A program made the position numbers and the translations under genes. Shown here one piece after another: positions 52,301 to 60,473 of a stretch of 64,000 bases of DNA (its first letter is position 1; each line of letters starts with the position of its first letter). This DNA is from SCUB01 sp041918675 (GTDB lineage: Bacteria > Pseudomonadota > Alphaproteobacteria > Rhizobiales > Xanthobacteraceae). The stretch lies in the NCBI GenBank assembly GCA_041918675.1, contig JAYRVF010000007.1, positions 172,350-236,349 on the forward strand, read 5' to 3'. The notes beneath the pieces were generated by a model, which did not search any database, had not been told where the DNA came from, and saw only the letters and a list, made by a program, of their open reading frames with translations.

Positions 52301-52764
52301 GCCTGGATGATCTCGCCGATCCGGCCCTGATGCACCAGCGCCGGAGAGCGCGCGCCGGTGGAGGCGTCGGCGAACATGATCTGCACGTCGCGCGCGCGCA
52401 CCTCGCGTCCGTTGATGCGATAGACCGAGCCGGCCTCGCGCTCGATGCGGCGGGAAATGTCGAGCGTGTCGTGATCGTTGAACGCCGCCGGCGCGCCGCG
52501 CGCGGAATTGTCGATCGTCATCGCGACTTCGGCGTTGTTGCGCGCGGGGCGGGTGCCGGAGCCGGAGAAGATCACGGCGTCCATGTCGGCGGCGCGCAAG
52601 GACTTGTGCGAGGTCTCGCCCATCGCCCAGCGCAGCGCCTCGACCAGATTGGATTTGCCGCAGCCGTTCGGACCGACGACGCCGGTCAGGCCGCGCTCGA
52701 TGACGAAATCGGTCGGCTCGACGAAAGACTTGAAACCGTGAAGGCGGAGGCGAGTAAGCTTCAT
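49306..52764 (-). CDS. smc: SMC chromosome segregation ATPase
   Basis: 1152 aa, the usual length. The N-terminal ABC half has Walker A G31-PNGCGKS38. Long coiled-coil arms rich in A, E and R flank a globular hinge at about 515-640. The C-terminal half has the signature LSGGEQALTALALIFAVF and Walker B PICVLDEVDAPLDDHNVERF. Forms the condensin core that compacts and separates the chromosome. Arms are very alanine- and arginine-rich, as often in GC-rich genomes. In the same orientation as dsbA and dciA, a conserved alphaproteobacterial order. Confidence 0.98.
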   Translation of the reverse strand: MKLTRLRLHGFKSFVEPTDFVIERGLTGVVGPNGCGKSNLVEALRWAMGETSHKSLRAADMDAVIFSGSGTRPARNNAEVAMTIDNSARGAPAAFNDHDTLDISRRIEREAGSVYRINGREVRARDVQIMFADASTGARSPALVHQGRIGEIIQAKPEQRRRVLEDAAGVAGLHARRHEAELRLRAAEANLTRVEDVIGQLAGQIDALKRQARQAIRYREVAAKVRKAEAMLFHLRWLGAHGEVDEAARGHDLHVRELAERTREQAETARLQALRASELPGLREAEARAAAGLQRLSSARDALDREEARARERMTELDRRLTQFAADIEREQRQAGDAEVALQRLDSEAAILKDEIADRVEKRGGLEARVAEAQGTLDGAEQLFAELTGALADLQAKRNQLEAGVRAHRDRVARLDHDIANVARETAQFAATTGGGDDLAALAAQVETAVAALAVGESAVLSNEATHRAARQALESARAPLADADKRVQRLETEAKTISKLLHGETKNLWPPVIDGVSVAKGYEKALGAALGDDLDAPVDPSAPLRWTIATTPETDPALPEGCEALAAHVEAPPELARRLAQIGVVSRERGPRLSAQLKTGQRLVSLEGDLWRWDGFVAAAHAPTGAARRLAERARLADIEADLDRARVEAAERRRELDAADTAAKAAAAAEATAREELRAAQRGTDAARERHAAAEREFNRHVARRSALAEAGTRLAADRAEADESLRAATAALDELPASAELEARLAAVRDDVAAARSRAAGVRADAHALSREAELADRRMQAIGAERGEWLARKSGASEQITTIESRAAEARQERASLDSAPAAFAEKRGALITEIEAAEAERRACADRLAAAETAMAVADREARASFEALSAAREAVARAEERVEGARRRLEDTEREIHDLLEVAPQAVAGLAGVEPGTDLPAVGDVEANLEKLRRDRDRLGAVNLRAEEELREVETQHTTLVTERDDLVEAIRKLRLGIQSLNREARERLLASFEVVNGHFKRLFSELFGGGEANLHLIESDDPLEAGLEIIAKPPGKKPQTLSLLSGGEQALTALALIFAVFLTNPAPICVLDEVDAPLDDHNVERFCDLLDEMTRSTDTRFIIITHNPITMARMNRLFGVTMAERGVSQLVSVDLEGAVKLREAS

Positions 52765-53271
52765 TCTCGTTCAATTCCCGCTCGTTCAAGTCCTGGTTGA
52801 TGGACCGTCGTTCGCCGAAGTTGATCTCGCCGCGATGCCGCGCGCGGAAATTCGATTCGCCGAGGGCTTCCTTGTGACGCCCTTCGGCGCCGCGACGCGC
52901 CGGGGCCGTTCCTCGTTCCGCCTCCCGCGCGAGTCCGGATGCGGATGCGCGTTGTCGACGTTAGATGATTCGCCGACGGCCACCCTAGCGCTGGACCGAA
53001 GAGGGGCGGAATCGCGACGCCGAAAGGATCGCGCGCTGGTTCAATCATTTGGAGCATCGTCCAACCGGAAAAACCGGTTCCCGTCACTGCGCCGATGCGG
53101 CCCACCGGGTCCGGATCATGCTCTTGACCTTGGCCGACAATGGCGAGAGCGGAGCCGAAGGGCAACCGCCAGCCGGGGTTTTCCAGATATTTGGACGGCG
53201 GCGGGTCCTGTGGACATCGCCGCGGAAGGCCTTGAAGCGGGCGGCGGTTCCGGCCACCCGCCGCGCCCGGA
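52765..53271. other. Intergenic region between dsbA and smc, with REP-like repeat
   Basis: 507 bp without a supportable gene: the open frames here have no ribosome site, no recognisable domain and composition of intergenic type. A repeat element lies at 53052-53123. The smc promoter must be within it or upstream, but no strong -35/-10 pair stood out. Confidence 0.6.
53052..53123. repeat. REP-like inverted repeat
   Basis: GAGCAT (53052-53057) with ATGCTC (53118-53123) outside, AACCGG (53063-53068) with CCGGTT (53074-53079) inside. The layout, with CCGG-flanked stems and GATCATGCTC at one end, resembles dispersed palindromic elements of Rhizobiales. Confidence 0.65.
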
Positions 53272-53928
53272 TCAGTTGCCGAGGAGCGGCTTGATGATCT
53301 TTTCGACCTGCTCGATCGTGGCCAGACCCGGATACAAGGTGCCGTTGATGAAGAAGGACGGCGTCGAATTGACGCCCAGCACCTCGTTGGCGCGTATCGT
53401 GTCGGCGCGAATCGCCTTGATCCGCGCGTCGTCGGCGAAGCAGGCCTCGAACGCCGCCTCGCCCATGCCAAACTGCTTGGCGAAGGTTTGCAGCGCGGGG
53501 ATCTGATCCTTGAACGCCCACTTGTCCTGCTGGGCGAACAGCACCTCGATCAGCGCGAATGTTTTCGCCTTATCGGTCTCGCCAACGCAGCGCGCGACGA
53601 CCGCCGCCGCCATCGCCGCGCGGTCGAGCGGGAATTCCCGGAAGACGTAGCGCACCTTGCCGGAGTCGATATAGGTTTCCTTGAGCTTCGGGAACGTGTT
53701 GTTGGCGAAATTGGCGCAATGCGAGCAGGTCATCGAGGCGTATTCGATGATCGTCACCGGCGCGTTCTCCACGCCCAGGACGATGTCGCCGAGCTTGACG
53801 GGTTCGCTGATCTGGGCGGGGGTCGGCGCCTTCTGCTGCGCGCGCGCCGGGCCGGGAAGGCAGGCGACGGCGGCCGTCGCGAGGGACAGGACGAAGGCGG
53901 TGGCGACGGCGCGGCGGGACAGGATCAC
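53272..53928 (-). CDS. DsbA family thiol oxidoreductase
   Basis: 218 aa. Signal peptide SRRAVATAFVLSLATAAVACLPGPARAQ. The thioredoxin-like active site is C-S-H-C (in EYASMTCSHCANF), the cis-proline loop is VNSTPSFFING. Exported, so it works in the periplasm as a disulfide donor or reductant. The GTG at 53928 (after GGAG) was chosen over a GTG at 53961, because it gives a proper signal peptide start. Between dciA and smc, a conserved position in Hyphomicrobiales. Confidence 0.93.
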   Translation of the reverse strand: MILSRRAVATAFVLSLATAAVACLPGPARAQQKAPTPAQISEPVKLGDIVLGVENAPVTIIEYASMTCSHCANFANNTFPKLKETYIDSGKVRYVFREFPLDRAAMAAAVVARCVGETDKAKTFALIEVLFAQQDKWAFKDQIPALQTFAKQFGMGEAAFEACFADDARIKAIRADTIRANEVLGVNSTPSFFINGTLYPGLATIEQVEKIIKPLLGN

Positions 53929-54147
53929 GGGACGGCTCCAATCGATCAAACGGGATTGCACTCGATCACGGTGAAGTCGGATCGCGGCGATCCGGATTCA
54001 TGGCCATGGCCGATGTTCGTCAAGTTCGGGCACGCTGCCGGCCACGGCTTGATGCCGCGCGCCGACATGCGCCGGGCTCGGGCGACCAAGATACCGCCCG
54101 CCTAGGCGAGCATCAAACGGGGATTGTGGCATCTCTACGACTCGGTG

Positions 54148-54636
54148 TCAGTCGGCGGCGCGCTTGCGCACCTCCGCTCCGAGGCGGGAGAGCGCGGCGC
54201 GCAGGTCATCGTCGGCGATCGCGCCGAGCGTTCCGGCCACTTCCGCGAGCGCGGCGGCGTCGGGCGCGGCGGGTGGCCGCCTCTCGGCGCGGGCGCGCAG
54301 CGGAGCCTGCCGCAACGCCAGGCGTCCGATCGCGTTCCAGCCGAGATAGCGGTTCACCCGTTCGATGATGACGTCGGAGGCATGCTGGATTTCCAGCGCC
54401 ACCGGCCCTTCCACCCGCAGCACCAGGGTCGCGGGCTCCGCCGGCGCGTCGCCGACCGGCCGGGCCCATTGGATCTTCACCGGCTCGGCGAAGGCGGCGA
54501 CATCGGCGCCGGCGATCTCGGTCCATCGCGTGACCAGCTCGCGCGAGGCGAAGCCCTGCCGGGCGAATATATCGCCGATCGTCTTGCCGAGGAGATCGGC
54601 GAGCGGCTTGGCGTTGAGCGGCCCGGGCTTGTTCAC
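54148..54636 (-). CDS. dciA: DciA-type replicative helicase loader (DUF721)
   Basis: 162 aa. Core LADLLGKTIGDIFARQGFASRELVTRWTEIAGADVAAFAEPVKIQWAR, then LVLRVEGPVALEIQHASDVIIERVNRYLGWNAIGRLALRQ, typical for DciA (DUF721), which loads the DnaB helicase in bacteria lacking DnaC. GTG start at 54636, after AAGGAC. Divergent from mutY with 29 bp between the start codons, so the promoters must overlap the genes. Confidence 0.88.
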   Translation of the reverse strand: MNKPGPLNAKPLADLLGKTIGDIFARQGFASRELVTRWTEIAGADVAAFAEPVKIQWARPVGDAPAEPATLVLRVEGPVALEIQHASDVIIERVNRYLGWNAIGRLALRQAPLRARAERRPPAAPDAAALAEVAGTLGAIADDDLRAALSRLGAEVRKRAAD

Positions 54637-54665
54637 GATCGCGTCATGTCCTTAAAGAGACGGCC

Positions 54666-55844
54666 ATGACCTTATCAGGCGCGGATCGTCGGCGGAAGGA
54701 AGGGCGCGGCGCGGAGACGGCGTCTCGATCGCGAGATCGCGCCGCCACGCTGATCGGTTGGTACGACCGTCATCGCCGCGACCTGCCGTGGCGCGCGCCG
54801 CCCGGCGCGCGGCCCGACCCTTACCGCGTCTGGCTCTCCGAGATCATGCTGCAGCAGACGACGGTGCGCACGGTCGCGCCCTATTTCGAGAAATTCGTCG
54901 CGCGCTGGCGCGATGTCGCCGCGCTCGCGGCCGCGGACCGCGAGGACGTGCTGCGGGAATGGGCGGGGCTTGGCTATTATTCCCGCGCGCGCAATCTGCA
55001 CGCCTGCGCCGGCGTGGTGGCGCGCGATCATGGCGGCGTCTTTCCGGACGATGTCGCCGGTCTGCGCGCCCTGCCGGGCATCGGTCCCTACACGGCGGCG
55101 GCGATCGCGGCGATCGCCTTCGATCGCGCCGTGATGCCGGTCGACGGCAATATCGAGCGCGTGGTGGCGCGGCTGTTCGCGGTGGACGACGAATTGCCGC
55201 GCGCCAAGTCCCGCATCCAGGCGCTGGCGGCGACGCTCGTTCCCGCCGCGCGCGCCGGCGACGCGGCGCAGGCGTTGATGGACCTCGGCGCGACGATCTG
55301 CGCGCCGAAATCGCCGGCCTGTTCGCGCTGCCCGCTGGCGCGCGATTGCGCCGCGTGCGCGCGCGGCGACGCCGAGACCTTTCCGCGCAAGGCGGCGAAG
55401 AAGACCGGCGCGCTCAGGCGCGGCGCGGCGTTCGTTCTCCTGCGCGCGGACGGCCGGCTGCTGCTGCGCGCGCGTCCCGAGCGCGGCCTTCTCGCCGGCA
55501 TGAGCGAGGTGCCGACCAGCGCGTGGTCGCCCGATGTCGACAAGCGGCGAGCGCGGCGCGCGGCGCCGACCTTATCCGGCGCGCGGTTGCGCTGGCGGCT
55601 TGTGCCCGGCGAGGTGCGCCACGTCTTCACGCATTTCCCGCTCGCGCTCGATGTCTACCTCGCCCACGCGCCGCGCGGCGCGCGGGCGCCCAAGGGCGCG
55701 CGCTGGGTCGCGCTCGCCGATGTTCATGCCGAGGCGCTGCCGACGGTGATTCGCAAGGTCATCGCGCATGCGGGCGTGATCGGTACCCGCGCCGAAGGAG
55801 CCGGCTTGGCGCGGCATGGTGTCGCGAGCACGCGTGTTCGCTGA
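54666..55844 (+). CDS. mutY: A/G-specific adenine glycosylase
   Basis: 392 aa. Removes adenine opposite 8-oxoguanine. Helix-hairpin-helix region LRALPGIGPYTAAAIAAIAF with the catalytic D in PVDGNIERV; the first signature is WLSEIMLQQTTVRTVAPYF. The [4Fe-4S] ligands are C-x6-C-x2-C-x5-C (in ICAPKSPACSRCPLARDC). The C-terminal NUDIX-like domain for 8-oxoG recognition is present but short. Its C-terminal tail lies next to a region of mixed composition. Confidence 0.97.
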   Translation: MTLSGADRRRKEGRGAETASRSRDRAATLIGWYDRHRRDLPWRAPPGARPDPYRVWLSEIMLQQTTVRTVAPYFEKFVARWRDVAALAAADREDVLREWAGLGYYSRARNLHACAGVVARDHGGVFPDDVAGLRALPGIGPYTAAAIAAIAFDRAVMPVDGNIERVVARLFAVDDELPRAKSRIQALAATLVPAARAGDAAQALMDLGATICAPKSPACSRCPLARDCAACARGDAETFPRKAAKKTGALRRGAAFVLLRADGRLLLRARPERGLLAGMSEVPTSAWSPDVDKRRARRAAPTLSGARLRWRLVPGEVRHVFTHFPLALDVYLAHAPRGARAPKGARWVALADVHAEALPTVIRKVIAHAGVIGTRAEGAGLARHGVASTRVR

Positions 55845-56154
55845 GCCCGCGCGCTCGCGCGGCCGCGTCGGCGGGTCTCTTCGACGATGCCAATCGTCCT
55901 CGCGCCGAGTGCGATGATACCAATGCGCGCGATTTCGACGTGTCCGGTTACCGATACTCGTTCAAATTATCTGCCCGACCAACTCCGGCGATAGGAAGAT
56001 CGCGCTGTGGTTGTTTTCCGGCGCATGCGTCGCGATACGCGAATGCGCAGTGCGCTATTGTGAATTAATTCAAACTTAAGCATCCGCTTCGAAGATGGCA
56101 GCCCGGACTGCGAATGATTGTTGAATTCGGTTTTATGACGAAGGAGATTGTCCA
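55845..56154. promoter_or_regulatory. Leader of chemoreceptor gene with perfect palindrome
   Basis: 310 bp without a gene. TGAATTAATTCA at 56061-56072 is a perfect 12-bp palindrome in an AT-rich stretch, about 85 bp before the chemoreceptor start. AAGGAG at 56141 is the ribosome site. Rest unremarkable. Confidence 0.55.
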
Positions 56155-58206
56155 ATGCTTGCACGAATTCGTATCGCCCGCCGACTGAGCCTGGCGATCG
56201 CGATTCCCCTGATCGTGCTATGCGCCATCGCGGGCTTCGGCATCCTCCAGAAATGGCAGTCGCGCACCGACATGGCGCGTCTTGCGCGCCTCGTCGAGAA
56301 TGTCGAAACCATCAGCGCCTTCGTTCATGAGTTGCAGCGCGAGCGCGGCCTGTCGGCGCTTTTCGTCGCCAGCAAGGGCGCGAACGCCGCCGCCGAACTG
56401 CCGCAGCAGCGCGAGCGGACCAACGCGCAACGCCAGAAAATACAACCGGTGTGGACCGAGTTGCGTCAGACGCGGCTGAACAAGGAGTTCATGTCGATCG
56501 TCGATCAGGCCGAGGCGGCCGCGCGCGAACTCGACGCCATGCGCGCGAAGATCTCGTCGCTGACCGCGACGGCGCAGGAATCCGGCGGCTATTACACCGA
56601 CGCGATCGCCAAACTGATCGCCATCGCCGGCGAACTCTCGTCGCTGTCGACGCGCGGCGACATCGCGATGGCGATGGACGCCTACGTTCAATTCATGCAG
56701 GGCAAGGAACGCGCCGGCCAGGAACGCGCCACCGGCGCCGCCGGCATCGGCGCCGGTCGTTTCGATTCGACGACATTCGCGCGCTTCGTCTCGCTCTCGG
56801 CCGCGGAAAACGCCTATTTCGGCGCGTTCAAGGCCGCGGCCAACGAGAACATGCGCGCGGCGTTCGATAAGGCGATCGCAGGCAAGGCGGGCGAGGATAT
56901 CGCGCGCATGCGCCAACAAATCGTCATGGGCGGCATGTCCGGCGAACTCGCCGGATTGAACGCGGATACATGGTTCGGCGCGGCCACGACGCGCATCGAT
57001 CAGTTGAAGGCGTTCGAAGACGAGATCGGCGCCAGCCTGATCGGGCTCGCCAACGGCGTCTATCAGGAAGCCACCTCGGGGCTGATGACCTTGTTGCTCA
57101 CGGTCGCGATCGCGCTGTTCGGCAGCATCGCGCTGGCGGCGATCGTGGCGCGCTCGATCACGCGTCCGCTCGACTCGCTGAAAGGTTCGATGAAAGACCT
57201 TGCCGACGGCAATCTCGAAATCGCGATCGCGGGCATCGGACGCGGCGACGAGGTCGGCGACATGGCCGCCGCGGTCGAGGTGTTCAAGGTCAACGCGATC
57301 GAGCGGCGGCGGCTGGAATCCGACCAGAAGGCGACCGAACAGCGCGCCGCCGAGCAGCGCAAGGCCGAGATGCAGGCGCTCGCCAGCAAGTTCGAGCAGG
57401 CCGTCGGCGGCGTCGTCCGCGCGGTGGCTTCGTCGGCGACCCAGCTCGAGACCGCGGCGAATTCACTGACCGGAACGGCCGCCACGACCCAGCAGCTCGC
57501 GACCACCGTCGCGGCGGCGTCGGAGGAGGCATCGGTCAACGTGCAGTCGGTGTCGTCGGCGGCGGAGGAAATGTCGGCCTCGGTCGCGGAGATTGGCCGC
57601 CAGGTGCAGGAATCGAGCCGCATCGCCGGCGAGGCCGTCAGTCAGGCGCGCAAGACCGACTCGCGGATCGCCGATCTGTCGCAAGCCTCGAACCGGATCG
57701 GCGACATTGTCGCGCTGATCACCGGCATCGCCGAACAGACCAATCTGCTCGCGCTCAACGCCACGATCGAGGCGGCGCGCGCGGGCGAGGCGGGACGTGG
57801 CTTCGCGGTGGTGGCGCAGGAAGTCAAGTCGCTCGCCTCGCAGACGGCGAAGGCGACCGGCGAGATTTCCTCGCAGATTGGCAACATGCAGACCGCGACG
57901 GAAGAATCCGTCGCCGCGATCAAGGAAATCGGCAGCACCATCGGGCGCATCGCCGAGATTTCCGCGCTGATCGCCGCCGCCGTCGACGAGCAGGGCGCCG
58001 CGACGCAGGAAGTCGCGCACAATGTGCAGCAGGCGGCCCAGGGCACCAGCGAAGTGGCCTCGGCCATCACCGAGGTCAACAAGGGCGCGCGCGAAACCGG
58101 CGCGGCCTCCTCGCAGGTGCTCGCCTCGGCGAAATCATTGACCGTCGAAAGCGGGCGGCTGGGAAGCGAGGTCGAGCAGTTCCTCGCCCACATCCGCGCG
58201 GCCTAG
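56155..58206 (+). CDS. Methyl-accepting chemotaxis protein with NIT sensor domain
   Basis: 683 aa. Transmembrane helices at about 11-32 and 309-331 frame a periplasmic domain of about 275 residues with the NIT (nitrate/nitrite sensing) signature: VETISAFVHELQRERGLSALFVASKG and later DAYVQFMQGKERAGQERA. A HAMP linker (about 332-385) leads to the signalling domain, whose hairpin tip EQTNLLALNATIEAARAGEAGRGFAVVA is at about 526-553. No obvious methylation-enzyme-tethering pentapeptide at the C-terminus. The ligand could be nitrate, nitrite or another anion. Isolated; no other chemotaxis gene nearby. Confidence 0.95.
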   Translation: MLARIRIARRLSLAIAIPLIVLCAIAGFGILQKWQSRTDMARLARLVENVETISAFVHELQRERGLSALFVASKGANAAAELPQQRERTNAQRQKIQPVWTELRQTRLNKEFMSIVDQAEAAARELDAMRAKISSLTATAQESGGYYTDAIAKLIAIAGELSSLSTRGDIAMAMDAYVQFMQGKERAGQERATGAAGIGAGRFDSTTFARFVSLSAAENAYFGAFKAAANENMRAAFDKAIAGKAGEDIARMRQQIVMGGMSGELAGLNADTWFGAATTRIDQLKAFEDEIGASLIGLANGVYQEATSGLMTLLLTVAIALFGSIALAAIVARSITRPLDSLKGSMKDLADGNLEIAIAGIGRGDEVGDMAAAVEVFKVNAIERRRLESDQKATEQRAAEQRKAEMQALASKFEQAVGGVVRAVASSATQLETAANSLTGTAATTQQLATTVAAASEEASVNVQSVSSAAEEMSASVAEIGRQVQESSRIAGEAVSQARKTDSRIADLSQASNRIGDIVALITGIAEQTNLLALNATIEAARAGEAGRGFAVVAQEVKSLASQTAKATGEISSQIGNMQTATEESVAAIKEIGSTIGRIAEISALIAAAVDEQGAATQEVAHNVQQAAQGTSEVASAITEVNKGARETGAASSQVLASAKSLTVESGRLGSEVEQFLAHIRAA

Positions 58207-58464
58207 CGTCAATCCGGCGACGCGGGACAGCGTCGCCGGAAGGTTCCAGCGCCGACGGAGGGCATTTGAGCGCGAACGAACGCCGCGCCGGGTTTCGATT
58301 TCGCCGGCCGCGTTCGAAAGGGAGTTTCATCAAGCAATTTGCCGAGTGTGCTTTTTGAATTCCATAACGTGTTGTCGAGAGAGCAAGGCGCGGGAGCGAT
58401 CTCGCGCCTTATTTCTTTCGGAGCAGTGTTCTTGAGAAGCGCCGGGGCCAGCGCGGTTTCGGGC

Positions 58465-59229
58465 CTACCAGGCGCCGCGCGCCAGCGCGGAGGCGAAATA
58501 GCCCCAGAGCGTGGGATGCGACCACAGGCGCGATGGCAGGTCGACGGTGTGCCGCGCGAGCGTGCCGTCGAGCGCGTCCTGTCCCGCGCGTTCGAGCAGC
58601 GCCAGGCCGCCGGCGAGCTGGAGATAGGGAAAGGTCGCGTAATTGTCCCCGGCTTCGGGTGTCAGCCGGGACTGGTAGAGAACCGCGCCGGTGTCGATGC
58701 CCGTGTCGACGAGATGGACGGTGACGCCGAAGTTCTCCAGGTCGCCGTTGACCTTGGCCCAATAGCCGCCGTGAATGCCGCGATATTTCGGCGTGATCCC
58801 GGCGTGATAATTGATGAAGGGAACCGGCACCGCCTCCAGCACGCGCCGGCCGATGATGCGGGTGCCGACGACGAGCACCGCGCTGGGCGCGATCGCCTTG
58901 AGGCGTTCGATACAGGCGTCCGAATTGACGGAGGGCACGAAGTGGGGCGTCGACCCGTCCGGCCAGCGGTCGTCGAAACCGTGGCGCTGTTTCAACCGGT
59001 CGATCCGCCGGCGCGACCAGACGCCGAGGACGCGGCTGTAGGCCATGAAGCCGAGCTGGCCGGCGACGTGAACGACGCCGAACCGCTTGGTCCGGTTCTT
59101 CAATAGCGTCCAGCGGGAGACGATATCCTCGACGACGATTTCAAGATCGGGAAAACGGGCGGCGAGCCGACGCGCCGAAATCCGTCCGATGTCGGTGTCG
59201 ATCGTCAGGAGGACCAGGCGTCCGCTCAT
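58465..59229 (-). CDS. Formyltransferase (methionyl-tRNA formyltransferase-like fold)
   Basis: 254 aa. Catalytic region: INYHAGITPKYRGIHGGYWA, corresponding to N-x-H-x-S/G-L/I-L/T-P of formyltransferases, and VTVHLVDTGIDTGAVLYQ, with the conserved D after TVH. It lacks the C-terminal domain of Fmt, so it probably formylates an amino sugar (as ArnA or VioF) and not initiator tRNA. The gene follows the polysaccharide deacetylase by 41 bp; deacetylation followed by N-formylation of one sugar would be a sensible pair. Ten-formyl-tetrahydrofolate would be the donor. Confidence 0.9.
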   Translation of the reverse strand: MSGRLVLLTIDTDIGRISARRLAARFPDLEIVVEDIVSRWTLLKNRTKRFGVVHVAGQLGFMAYSRVLGVWSRRRIDRLKQRHGFDDRWPDGSTPHFVPSVNSDACIERLKAIAPSAVLVVGTRIIGRRVLEAVPVPFINYHAGITPKYRGIHGGYWAKVNGDLENFGVTVHLVDTGIDTGAVLYQSRLTPEAGDNYATFPYLQLAGGLALLERAGQDALDGTLARHTVDLPSRLWSHPTLWGYFASALARGAW

Positions 59230-59270
59230 CGTTCAATCTCGGCGCCGTATTCGCGCGTTCGCGGGTGGCG

Positions 59271-60320
59271 CTAGGCCGCGTCGATCCGGCGGAAACGGTT
59301 GAGGATGCCGGTCGCCGTGCCGGACACGAGGACCTTGACGAAACGCATCCGCTGGAAATCGCCGTTGAGCGACAGCCGCGGCAGCGCGGTCATATGCGCG
59401 TCGTGTTCGGGGAACAGGACGCCGGGCCGCGTCGTCACCGCGGTCTTGTAGCCGAGGTCGCGCGCGATCTCGAACTCGCGCGGTTGGGCGAGGTCGTGGC
59501 CGCCGTAAGGATAGGCGAAATGATCGACGGGGCGCGAAATTTCGGCCGCGATCTTCGCGCGGCTGCGCGAGAGCTCGTCGCGCACTTCGGCGTCGGTCGC
59601 CTTGGCGAGCATGGTGTGGTTGACGGTATGGGCGCCGATCGTGACCAGGGGATCGGCCGCGATCTCGCGGATTTCGTCCCAGGTCATGCACAGCCGGTCG
59701 GCGATCGGCGCCATGTCGATGCGATAGCGCGCGGCGAGATCGTCGATGAAGGCGTGGATCGCCGCCTCGTCGGGGAATTGGCGCAGCCGCCAGTAGATCG
59801 AATTGAAGGCCGCGTCCTTTTCCTCGTCGGTGGCGCAGGCGTGGCTCTCCACGACGCCGTCGAAGCTCGCCGTGATCCGCGCGTTGCGCGCGATCGCCTC
59901 TTCCAGCGTCAGCCACCACAACTTGCCGGCGCGGTCGGGAAAGCTCGACGCGACATAGATCGCGAACGGCGCGTCGTGACGCTTGAGGATGGGATAGGCC
60001 CATTCCTTGTTGTCGCGGTAGCCGTCGTCGAAGGTGAAGCAGACGAAGCGCCGCGCGAAGTCCCGTTCGGTGAGGCGGCGGTGCATTTCGTCGAGCGAGA
60101 CGATGTCGATGCCGCTCGCGCGCAGCCACCGGACGGTCTCGGTGAGAAACTCGGGCGTGACCTCGAGCGACCGGTTGGGCTGGAACGCCTCCGGCCGCGG
60201 CGGGCGCACATGGTGGAGCATCAGGATGGCGCCGACGCCCTCGACGAAGGGGCGCAGCACCAGATGCGCGCCGCTGTAATACATCGTCTCGAAGCCCAGT
60301 CGGATGATTTTCGATCTCAT
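59271..60320 (-). CDS. Polysaccharide deacetylase (NodB homology)
   Basis: 349 aa. NodB motifs: RRFVCFTFDDGYRDN (catalytic and metal aspartates), LVTIGAHTVNHTMLAKA (metal histidines) and FAYPYGGHD. An N-terminal extension of about 45 residues precedes the domain; no clear signal peptide. It removes acetyl groups from N-acetylated sugars, likely of a surface or lipid-linked glycan. Operon with the formyltransferase downstream. Confidence 0.93.
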   Translation of the reverse strand: MRSKIIRLGFETMYYSGAHLVLRPFVEGVGAILMLHHVRPPRPEAFQPNRSLEVTPEFLTETVRWLRASGIDIVSLDEMHRRLTERDFARRFVCFTFDDGYRDNKEWAYPILKRHDAPFAIYVASSFPDRAGKLWWLTLEEAIARNARITASFDGVVESHACATDEEKDAAFNSIYWRLRQFPDEAAIHAFIDDLAARYRIDMAPIADRLCMTWDEIREIAADPLVTIGAHTVNHTMLAKATDAEVRDELSRSRAKIAAEISRPVDHFAYPYGGHDLAQPREFEIARDLGYKTAVTTRPGVLFPEHDAHMTALPRLSLNGDFQRMRFVKVLVSGTATGILNRFRRIDAA

Positions 60321-60473
60321 GGCCGTCTCGCGCCGCCTTGCTGATGAGAGGCAGTTGATATGATCACGATGGCACCGGCGTTCAATTCGATTTGGGCTCG
60401 ATGGTTAACCCAAAGCATCAATTTAGCGGAGCCTGTCGAGGGATCGGCCGCGCGCCGTTCGCGTGACGACGCG

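Noticed and set aside
49135..52800. A very long open frame on the plus strand opposite smc
   Set aside because: It is the mirror of a GC-rich coding sequence: the stop codons are rare in that frame because smc codons end in G or C. The translation is repetitive (GDDR/ARLG-rich), has no domain and no ribosome site.
52835..53506. Possible gene between smc and dsbA on the plus strand
   Set aside because: It overlaps dsbA antisense, lacks a ribosome site and spans the REP-like repeat.
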